Source: Flavobacteriales bacterium (GTDB lineage Bacteria; Bacteroidota; Bacteroidia; Flavobacteriales_D; Crocinitomicaceae). Taken from it: a stretch of DNA of 5,954 nucleotides. The position numbers were made by a program, and so were the translations under genes. Numbering within the stretch: the first letter of the stretch is position 1; every line of letters begins with the position of its first letter. Below, in pieces: positions 1 through 5,217 of this stretch. The notes below the pieces were generated by a model. It was not told where the DNA came from, did no database searches, and saw nothing but the letters and a program-made list of their open reading frames with translations. The stretch covers positions 1-5,954 of the forward strand of contig CANHJY010000130.1 in the NCBI GenBank assembly GCA_947461185.1, read 5' to 3'.

Positions 1-895
1 ATTGTTGGTCGAATGTAATCCCTGTAAAAAGTGGCTCAAACCATTGGTGTTGGGCATCGTTTTTACATTCGCATTCACGCATTTGGAAAATGGGATGTTT
101 ATATTGCTGATTTTCGTTTTTTGCAAAATTTCGTTCTCGGTTGACTAATACGAACCAAATATCCCATTCATCCTTTGACATATCAGCACCTAATATTAAA
201 ACTGGATTATGGGTTATTTGATGATACCAAGATGTCGGTTTATTTTCTTTGTCTGATTTAGAGTGCTTTCTCAGACGCTCAATTGTTTCAAAACGCTTCG
301 AATATTCACGAGTGCCGAGCGTAATTGTATCTTTATCATGAATGGAACCATGCGGATACCAAAAACGGATTTTATCTTCTTTTTTGAACCCAACCTCCCA
401 AAACGGTATTTCAAAGTTGCCGTTTTCTTTTGATTCAAAATTTGAATATTCTAACTTGGACTCTTTTTGCTTAGCCTCTTTACAGCATAATGTTTCTGCC
501 GTAGTGTCAAAATTCAAGGAAACTACATCGGAAACTTTTATTGGGTTGAAAATCCCGGTTGGATAGCGTTTTTTATTGAATTTTAAAGCCTTTTCTTGCG
601 CGCACTGCAAATCAAAACAAATCTCTTCTGAAATTCGATTTTCCATTTCACCAGCAGCCTTCTGGCGAGATTCTTCATCCTTCTGGTTTCCGGTGCGGCG
701 AACAATCAATTGCTCAAAATCCAATGGATAAAATCCTGTTAATGCCAATTCTGGGTCTTGTTCCTTCAATAATTTCTCCCAATTGCTCAGTATTGAATTT
801 GAACCCAAGGCCTGCCTATGAAAACCCGAACCTAAGATAATGGTGAATTTTATTGTTGGGTCATTTAGTAGAGATTCGAAGTTTGGATTGATCAT
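1..895 (-). CDS. SIR2-like domain protein, candidate antiphage NAD-binding effector (3' end cut by window edge)
   Basis: The frame stays open from ATG at 895 to the left edge, giving 298 residues without a stop. SIR2-like landmarks appear in order. A glycine-rich nucleotide loop GSGFHRQALG lies at residues 22-31, followed by a W39 region. SLNFD at 126-130 matches the (T/S)xNYD motif, with N128 expected at the NAD ribose. PHGSI at 181-185 carries the usual catalytic-type His, H182. ITLGTREY at 191-198 and LILGADMSKDEW at 233-244 match the late G-x-S/M-S-x-D-E motif. There is no signal peptide or TM segment, so the product is probably cytoplasmic. SIR2-like proteins of this kind often hydrolyse NAD+ during abortive phage infection; that role is inferred here. 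AbiH-type proteins share the LNFxY/HG arrangement and are the main alternative. An AGGA at 905-902 lies 6 bases before the ATG and supports this start. The gene is divergent from an HTH gene. The end of the protein is probably close, but it lies outside the window. Confidence 0.8.
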   Translation of the reverse strand, partial: MINPNFESLLNDPTIKFTIILGSGFHRQALGSNSILSNWEKLLKEQDPELALTGFYPLDFEQLIVRRTGNQKDEESRQKAAGEMENRISEEICFDLQCAQEKALKFNKKRYPTGIFNPIKVSDVVSLNFDTTAETLCCKEAKQKESKLEYSNFESKENGNFEIPFWEVGFKKEDKIRFWYPHGSIHDKDTITLGTREYSKRFETIERLRKHSKSDKENKPTSWYHQITHNPVLILGADMSKDEWDIWFVLVNRERNFAKNENQQYKHPIFQMRECECKNDAQHQWFEPLFTGITFDQQ

Positions 896-901
896 AAATT
901 T

Positions 902-905
902 TCCT
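902..905 (-). promoter_or_regulatory. Shine-Dalgarno-like AGGA before the SIR2-like gene
   Basis: On the minus strand AGGA is followed by six bases and then the ATG at 895. This supports ATG 895 as the start, although Bacteroidota depend only weakly on Shine-Dalgarno pairing. Confidence 0.4.
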
Positions 906-1016
906 GACGTTTACAATTATAAATTACTTGGCTTAAATTCCCCTAAATCGTATCTCTTCATTCAATGAATTTTACAGTTTAAAGTTTATGATGGTGGCTT
1001 AATTTATTTCACAATC

Positions 1017-1048
1017 CAAAACTATAAAATTTAATTTACATTTTCAAC
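1017..1048 (-). promoter_or_regulatory. Candidate Bacteroidota-type promoter for the SIR2-like gene
   Basis: Read on the minus strand, TAGTTTTG at 1024-1017 fits the Bacteroidota -7 consensus TAnnTTTG exactly. GTTG at 1048-1045 can serve as the -33 element, with a 20-base spacer. Transcription from here would leave an untranslated leader of roughly 110 bases before the ATG at 895. The region 896-1105 is AT-rich and is shared with the divergent HTH gene. I found no equally good match for the HTH direction. The call rests on consensus matching only. Confidence 0.4.
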
Positions 1049-1105
1049 CAATTATATTGACTTTAAATCTTTCAAAAAAGCCCAACAAATTTTGATACTT
1101 GTAGC

Positions 1106-1507
1106 ATGGAAATGCACATTGGGCAAATGATACAAAACCGGTTAAAAGAGACCGGAATGAAGAAAACGGAGTTTGCCCGAAGGATAAATATTACCAGTCA
1201 AAATGTGTACGATATTTTCAAACGAAAATCCATAGACACCAACCTTTTAATGACGATTTCAGAAACCTTGAACTACAACTTTTTGGAGCCCTTGGCGATG
1301 AAGTGTCAAGGATTGGTTGCACATGATGAGATCATGGAAGAAATGGCTGATAAATACGGTGGTGTTGGGAAAGTCTTGTCTGAACTCCAAAAAGCGGAAC
1401 GTAAAATTGGCTTGCAACAGGCAAAAATCAAGCAATTGCAGACGGAAGTGGAGTATTTGAAGGAGATTAATGGGTTGTTGAGGAAGAAGGGAGAGAGCGG
1501 AGAATGA
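1106..1507 (+). CDS. XRE/Cro-type helix-turn-helix protein with C-terminal coiled coil
   Basis: This is a 133-residue putative DNA-binding regulator. Residues about 6-60 have the Cro/C1 pattern: IGQMIQNRLKETGMKKTEFARRI, then NITSQNVYDIFKRKSIDTNLLMTISETLNYNF, where the turn and recognition helix fall around residues 21-41. Residues about 90-127 (LSELQKAERKIGLQQAKIKQ and onward) form a heptad-rich coiled coil suited to dimerisation. Met3 (ATG at 1112) is an equally plausible start, since relatives tend to begin near HIGQ. The last codons (KKGESGE) are made from the purine-rich repeat tract that continues downstream, so the natural C-terminus may have been altered. The gene is divergent from the SIR2-like gene across a 210-base gap. 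Control of that gene is a reasonable guess, but no operator is evident. Proteins of this type also occur alone in Bacteroidota genomes. Confidence 0.8.
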   Translation: MEMHIGQMIQNRLKETGMKKTEFARRINITSQNVYDIFKRKSIDTNLLMTISETLNYNFLEPLAMKCQGLVAHDEIMEEMADKYGGVGKVLSELQKAERKIGLQQAKIKQLQTEVEYLKEINGLLRKKGESGE

Positions 1508-1621
1508 GAATCAGAGCGGAGAGAGCGGAGAGCGAGAGTGAATTGTGCCTGCGGCGGAGAGAGAAGAGAGCGAGTGAAGAGAGTGGCAGATAGAAAATTA
1601 AAGGAAATAAGCGGAGAATGA
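1491..1621 (+). repeat. Purine-rich GAGAGCGGA-type low-complexity tract
   Basis: The strand is almost all purine, with repeated variants of GAGAGCGGA, GCGGAGAGAG and GAGAGCGAG between 1491 and 1590. The 12-mer AGCGGAGAATGA occurs exactly at 1496-1507 and again at 1610-1621. The first copy supplies the final codons and the stop of the HTH gene. Spacing between copies is irregular and no unit length is fixed, so it is neither CRISPR nor a clean minisatellite. It lies in the convergent gap before the AAA ATPase gene. I see no coding role for the part after 1507. Confidence 0.65.
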
Positions 1622-1638
1622 TTCTGCATTAATTTTAC

Positions 1639-1694
1639 TTTCCCGTCAGAGCGAGTGTCAGTCATTAGACTGATGTATCGAGCTTGGCGGGAAA
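1639..1694. other. Nested inverted repeat at the convergent gene ends, possible bidirectional hairpin
   Basis: TCAGTC at 1658-1663 and GACTGA at 1668-1673 form a 6-bp stem with an ATTA loop. It covers the stop codon of the minus-strand ATPase gene. An outer pair, TTTCCCG at 1639-1645 and CGGGAAA at 1688-1694, encloses it. No T-run follows on either strand, so an intrinsic terminator is not established. The position between two convergent genes is where one would be expected. Confidence 0.3.
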
Positions 1695-3019
1695 TCGTTA
1701 TGAATAAAATTTTTCATGAGAAATGCAGCGTAAATAGGCATAATCTTGACTTTTTCAATATGACCAAAGTTTTCGAGAGACAAACGCAAACCGAAAGGTA
1801 GATGCTTTTCCTCCAGAAATATATGTAAGCTCTGCATGCTTCCTTTGGTACCTGATTTTACTTCTATTGGAATTATGCGTTCATTGAATTGCGCTATAAA
1901 ATCAACCTCCGCTTGGCTGTTTTTTGCTTCCCTGTGCCAATAATACAATTGGTGTTGATTGTAAAGACTGTCTGCTTTTAGCAACTCTAAACCCACACCC
2001 AACTCAGCAATATTACCTTTGTTGACTACGGTGAAATCATCCGCTAGCAGCAATGCACCTAGATCAAGACCTAGCAAGCGCTGAAAAATTCCGGTATCAA
2101 AAACGAGATATTTTACTTTCTTGACGTTAATTTCAGCACCAAGAGGAATGCCATTTGCGGCACTGTGATGAACTGGATAAATCAATCCTGCCTTAATAAA
2201 CAATCCGATCACTTCGCGAATTTGCTTATGATTTAAGGTTGATGAATCATAGCTGTAGGTGAATTTTTTTCCGGTTTGTTGCACTAGAGCTTGAAATACT
2301 TCTGTAAATCTATGAATCGGTGTTCGGGCGCTGTACTTCACGAAATCTGCTTGAATGGAAAGCACCAGATCGTTCAATATTTGTTGCACCTGCAATAAGG
2401 ATTTTCCTTGTGCCAAGGCACTTACAGCTTCTGGCATACCGCCAACAACTAAAAACTTTTTATAAAGTTGAAGCAACTTAGCATGTATTACCTCAGAGAT
2501 TGGATTGAATTCAGAAATATTGCTTAAATGGTCTAAAACTAAATTTTCTTCTAAGGCCAAAAGAAATTCTTGAAACGACATTGGGTACATAAATAGCGAA
2601 CGTACACGACCTACTCCGAACGACGGAAAATCGGCAAGCGCAAAATCCAATAAAGAACCAGCAGCAATTACATGTAAATTGGGTAGTTTTTCATAAAAAT
2701 ACCGCAACTGCCTAATGGCTTCCGGACATGCTTGTATCTCATCCAAGAAAAGAAGTGTTTTTCCAGGTACGATTGGCTTTTTGGTGATTATGGCCAATTC
2801 CTCACAAATTTGACCAATGTCCATTCCTTTTTGGAATACTTCTTTGTAGATGTCGGATTCATCAAAATTTATTTCGACAAAATGACTGAATTTTTTCGCT
2901 ATGTTTTTGACAGCTGATGTTTTACCTACTTGACGAGCCCCTCTCAACAATAGCGGTTTGCGCGCTGATTCATTCATCCATTCAAGTAAATATTGATCTA
3001 TAGTCCTTTGGAAATACAT
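1658..3019 (-). CDS. AAA ATPase, AAA_14/DUF4143 family
   Basis: This is a 453-residue protein of typical family length. The N-terminal P-loop domain has Walker A GARQVGKT at 27-34, Walker B LLFLDE at 89-94, and a sensor-like AAGS at 119-122. The stretch FGVGRVRSLFMYPMSFQEFL at 134-153 and VVGGMPEAV at 191-199 are family signatures. The C-terminal DUF4143 part contains AEL at 338-340, EVDF at 371-374 and IEVKSG at 385-390. These have the spacing of a PD-(D/E)xK nuclease-like core (E339, D373, E386, K388). No TM segment is seen, so it should be cytoplasmic. The family is common, often present in several copies and spread by transfer, and its cellular role is poorly defined. Some members are annotated as archaeal-type ATPases. 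The ATG at 3019 gives a start just before the P-loop, as in relatives. The gene is divergent from the rhomboid gene, and its upstream side is the 33-base repeat array. Confidence 0.9.
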   Translation of the reverse strand: MYFQRTIDQYLLEWMNESARKPLLLRGARQVGKTSAVKNIAKKFSHFVEINFDESDIYKEVFQKGMDIGQICEELAIITKKPIVPGKTLLFLDEIQACPEAIRQLRYFYEKLPNLHVIAAGSLLDFALADFPSFGVGRVRSLFMYPMSFQEFLLALEENLVLDHLSNISEFNPISEVIHAKLLQLYKKFLVVGGMPEAVSALAQGKSLLQVQQILNDLVLSIQADFVKYSARTPIHRFTEVFQALVQQTGKKFTYSYDSSTLNHKQIREVIGLFIKAGLIYPVHHSAANGIPLGAEINVKKVKYLVFDTGIFQRLLGLDLGALLLADDFTVVNKGNIAELGVGLELLKADSLYNQHQLYYWHREAKNSQAEVDFIAQFNERIIPIEVKSGTKGSMQSLHIFLEEKHLPFGLRLSLENFGHIEKVKIMPIYAAFLMKNFIHNDFPPSSIHQSND

Positions 3020-3061
3020 ACTCTTTCTATAAAATAGGATTTAATTTGTCCGTAAAATTAC

Positions 3062-3244
3062 AAAAATCCAAACCAATTTAGCACATTAAATTCCAAAAAT
3101 CCAAACCAATATAGCACATTAAATTCCAAAAATCCTAATCAATATAGCGAATTAAATTCCAAAAAACCAAATCAATATAGTGCAATAAATTCCAAAAAAC
3201 CAAACCAATATAGCACATTAAATTCCAAAAATCCAAGGCAATAT
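3062..3244. repeat. 33-base tandem repeat array (five units plus a partial sixth)
   Basis: The full units start at 3062, 3095, 3128, 3161 and 3194, and an 18-base partial unit starts at 3227. Each begins with five or six A and ends with a variant of ATTAAATTCC. The core CCAAACCAATATAGCAC is largely kept. Units 2 and 5 are nearly identical, unit 1 differs from unit 2 at one base, and units 3 and 4 are the most diverged. Units touch directly, so there are no spacers and this is not CRISPR. One minus-strand frame could read EFNVLYWFGFL per unit, but TGA codons in units 3 and 4 close it, so it is not coding. The array fills most of the 304-base gap between divergent genes. In the flanks, 3020-3061 and 3245-3311, I recognise no promoter or RNA gene. 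Confidence 0.95.
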
Positions 3245-3311
3245 TGATAACTAGCCTTTAAACAACTATAGTCAAAATCGAATTCAAGACAAGTTGTCAG
3301 TATAAATTAAT

Positions 3312-3315
3312 AGGG
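3312..3315 (+). promoter_or_regulatory. Shine-Dalgarno-like AGGG that favours the TTG start of the rhomboid gene
   Basis: AGGG lies 8 bases before TTG at 3324. The alternative start, GTG at 3339, would be 23 bases away. The first in-frame ATG codes for Met30, inside the first TM helix, and is unlikely. An in-frame TAA at 3303-3305 limits any upstream extension. Confidence 0.45.
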
Positions 3316-3323
3316 CATATTGT

Positions 3324-4166
3324 TTGACAAACAGCCGCGTGAAACAAGAAAAACATCCTTTTGGTTCTGGGTATGAAGCGCTTGGTGTAGCATCCGTGTT
3401 ATTAGTGATCATGTGGATCTTTTATTTTCTGGATGCATATATGTCTTACGACTATACAGATCTAGGATTGGTGCCTCAAACACTTTCCGGATTGAAAGGT
3501 ATTGCATTCATGCCTTTAGTGCATTCCCCTATTGACATCCATCATATCATTAACAACTCGGCTCCGACATTTTTTCTAACTGCTGCGCTACTCTATTTTT
3601 ATCGATCCATTGCATATAAAGTATTCTTGCTTGGTTGGATTCTAACTGGTGGCTTTCTCTGGCTATTTGCGCAAACTGAAAGCGGCAACCATATTGGCAT
3701 GAGTGGGTTGATTTATTTCCTTGCCGCGTTCTTATTTACTTCGGGTGTATTAAGAAAATACTTCCAGTTGCAGGTGATTTCGCTAGCTGTTGTATTTATT
3801 TATGGCAGCATGATATGGGGAATATTTCCTTTGAAGGAAGAAGTCTCATGGGAGGGACATCTTTGCGGATTAGTAGCAGGAGTGATGATGGCATTTGTGT
3901 TTAAAAAGGAAGGCCCAAAAAGACCAAAATACCAATTTGAAATTGAAAAAGAACTCGGTATTGATCCCCCTGATTTAGAAGGCATGTGGAATGAACGTGT
4001 TCGAATGGCTGAAGAAAGACAACGCGCACTAGAAGCAGAGCAAATGGAACAGGTGAAAATTATTTATCACATTAAAGGTAAAGAAGAGGCTAATCGTCAA
4101 TCTCTGGCCGAAATGAATCAGCAACCAGACATGAATTCGCAGTCAAATGAGACCAGTGGTCAATAG
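3324..4166 (+). CDS. Rhomboid family intramembrane serine protease
   Basis: This is a 280-residue inner-membrane protein with about six TM helices, near residues 18-37, 78-94, 97-115, 124-141, 148-168 and 178-193. The catalytic pair is visible: Ser127 in HIGMSG (123-128) and His179 in SWEGHL (175-180). His74 and Asn78 (HIINN) have the HxxxN spacing of the oxyanion residues of GlpG (H150/N154). The family cleaves TM segments of membrane proteins; the substrate here is unknown. After the last helix, residues about 194-280 form a charged, Glu/Gln-rich, probably cytoplasmic tail with helical character (WNERVRMAEERQRALEAEQM). The start is TTG, with GTG at 3339 as the alternative. The loop before His74 reads HSPIDIHH, about two residues longer than the usual HGDFSHL type. 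Its 3' end overlaps the convergent phosphatase gene by 77 bases. Confidence 0.9.
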   Translation: MTNSRVKQEKHPFGSGYEALGVASVLLVIMWIFYFLDAYMSYDYTDLGLVPQTLSGLKGIAFMPLVHSPIDIHHIINNSAPTFFLTAALLYFYRSIAYKVFLLGWILTGGFLWLFAQTESGNHIGMSGLIYFLAAFLFTSGVLRKYFQLQVISLAVVFIYGSMIWGIFPLKEEVSWEGHLCGLVAGVMMAFVFKKEGPKRPKYQFEIEKELGIDPPDLEGMWNERVRMAEERQRALEAEQMEQVKIIYHIKGKEEANRQSLAEMNQQPDMNSQSNETSGQ

Positions 4167-4575
4167 TTGGCGTCAAACAAACATATGCGGATGTCTTCAT
4201 ATGAATGTTATTTCCCGTGAGATAAGAGGCCAAATCTGAAATACCTTCATTATGGCCGATAATCCAAATCTCCTTGACCTCTTGCTGTTGACAAATCAAA
4301 TGTAAAATTTCGCGATTACTCGCTAAGTACAATGTGTCCAAATTAACATTGGATTGAAAACGCAGCCTTTCTTCTAGTATATTTTTCGTTTCTTGGGTTC
4401 TTTTTGCTGCTGAGCACAGTAAAAATTCGAAATTTTGTTTGTTTTCTAAATATATGGCTAATGCTTTTGCTTGTTTGATTCCTTTTGGTAATAACCGGCG
4501 ATCAAAATCACTTCCCGTTGGCGATAGTTTTTCTGTTTTCGCGTGGCGAATTAAATGCAATTGTAGGCCAACCAT
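4090..4575 (-). CDS. sixA: SixA-like histidine phosphatase
   Basis: This is a 161-residue single-domain member of the histidine phosphatase superfamily. The phospho-acceptor motif LIRHAKT is at 8-14, with R10 and H11. SAAKRTQET at 55-63 carries the conserved Arg59, and IIGHNEGI at 105-112 provides the second catalytic His108. DFDRRLLPKGIKQA at 23-36 is the typical SixA segment. Length and both termini look complete. In E. coli SixA removes phosphate from phosphohistidine proteins such as ArcB or PTS components. Bacteroidota homologues are annotated by similarity, and the substrate here is unknown. It has no signal peptide and should be cytoplasmic. Its last 77 bases overlap the rhomboid gene tail to tail. 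Its 5' end faces the ECF sigma gene across a 72-base gap holding a candidate promoter and a palindrome. Confidence 0.87.
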   Translation of the reverse strand: MVGLQLHLIRHAKTEKLSPTGSDFDRRLLPKGIKQAKALAIYLENKQNFEFLLCSAAKRTQETKNILEERLRFQSNVNLDTLYLASNREILHLICQQQEVKEIWIIGHNEGISDLASYLTGNNIHMKTSAYVCLTPTIDHWSHLTANSCLVADSFRPEIDD

Positions 4576-4608
4576 TGTTTTGAATTTTACGTCTATTGTT
4601 TGGTTATT

Positions 4609-4626
4609 TAAGTTCGAACAAACTTA
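4609..4626. promoter_or_regulatory. Palindrome in the divergent sixA/sigma gap, possible operator
   Basis: TAAGTT at 4609-4614 and AACTTA at 4621-4626 are perfect inverted arms around a 6-base centre. Within the site, GTTCGAAC at 4612-4619 is an exact 8-base palindrome. The right arm coincides with the candidate -7 element of the minus-strand promoter. A dimeric regulator could bind here, but no particular one is implied by the sequence. Confidence 0.35.
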
Positions 4627-4648
4627 CCTAAAAAATAAATAAGCTAAA
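4619..4648 (-). promoter_or_regulatory. Candidate promoter for the SixA-like gene
   Basis: On the minus strand TAAGTTTG at 4626-4619 matches TAnnTTTG. TTTA at 4648-4645 is a weak -33 candidate with an 18-base spacer. The -7 element lies 43 bases before the ATG at 4575. No equally clear match was found for the sigma gene; TATTGTTTG at 4595-4603 has one base too many between TA and TTTG. Confidence 0.35.
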
Positions 4649-5217
4649 TGATAGTAAACGCTGAAATTATACAAGCTTGTTTGGCCGATGACAGAAAGGC
4701 TATCAAGTGGTTGTATGAACAGTGTTTCCATAAATTTATGCCGATTTGTTACCGTTATAATAAAAACGACGAAGACGCAAGAGCTTCTTTGAACGCTGGC
4801 TTTATTAAGATTCTTAAAGGTCTGCATCAAACAGATGAAACCTTAAATTTCTGGGCTTGGTCGAAACGTATTATGGTGAATAACCTCATCGATGAGTATC
4901 GTAAAAACAAAAAATACTTAAATCATATTTCATCAAAAGAAACAGAACGGGAGCTTGAAATCGGAAATTTAACTGTAGTTAATTCAGCAGAATCATCATT
5001 AGGATATGACCAATTGTTAAAATTAATTACAGAACTACCAGAAACAAGCGCCAAGGTTTTCAATATGTATGTTTTTGAAGGTTTTTCACATAAAGAAATT
5101 GGAGCATTATTAATGATGTCTGAAGGAACTTCAAAATGGCATCTTTCCATCGCAAGGAAACAACTTCGAGAGAAAGTTGAAAAATTAGAGTGGTACAACC
5201 AAAAAATGGTAATATGA
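4648..5217 (+). CDS. ECF-type RNA polymerase sigma factor
   Basis: This is a 189-residue sigma-70 family protein with only regions 2 and 4, the ECF plan. Region 2 spans about residues 13-88: DRKAIKWLYEQCFHKFMPIC, then a diverged core, then FWAWSKRIMVNNLIDEYRK at 69-87. Region 4 spans about 120-176, with ELPETSAKVFNMYVFEGFSH at 129-148 leading into the helix-turn-helix KEIGALLMMSEGTSKWHLSIARKQLR (149-174). The GTSK..L..AR..L pattern is typical of Bacteroidota ECF factors. It redirects RNA polymerase to a set of promoters, probably for envelope or stress functions. The next gene starts in an ATGA overlap, so the two are co-transcribed and probably coupled in translation. The downstream protein has an anti-sigma-like N-terminus and is the likely partner. 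No strong ribosome binding site precedes the ATG; the leader is A-rich, as is usual in the phylum. Confidence 0.9.
   Translation: MIVNAEIIQACLADDRKAIKWLYEQCFHKFMPICYRYNKNDEDARASLNAGFIKILKGLHQTDETLNFWAWSKRIMVNNLIDEYRKNKKYLNHISSKETERELEIGNLTVVNSAESSLGYDQLLKLITELPETSAKVFNMYVFEGFSHKEIGALLMMSEGTSKWHLSIARKQLREKVEKLEWYNQKMVI

Noticed and set aside
342..566. Plus-strand open frame of 74 codons
   Set aside because: It lies antisense inside the SIR2-like gene, which has clear family motifs; the 74-residue translation has none.
1306..1665. Minus-strand open frame of 119 codons
   Set aside because: It is antisense to the HTH gene and to the purine-rich tract, giving a Ser/Pro/Leu-rich translation typical of a repeat shadow.
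3062..3244. CRISPR array
   Set aside because: The 33-base units are directly adjacent, with no unique spacers between them, and no cas gene is present.
3062..3244. Repeat peptide gene on the minus strand (EFNVLYWFGFL per unit)
   Set aside because: TGA codons in units 3 and 4 break the frame, and a TAA follows directly after the first unit.
3324..3329. TTGACA as an E. coli-type -35 box
   Set aside because: It overlaps the rhomboid start codon, has no matching -10 element downstream, and is not the promoter type expected in this phylum.
4624..4830. Minus-strand open frame of 68 codons opposite the start of the sigma gene
   Set aside because: It is antisense to a well-supported ECF sigma coding region and shows no motif.
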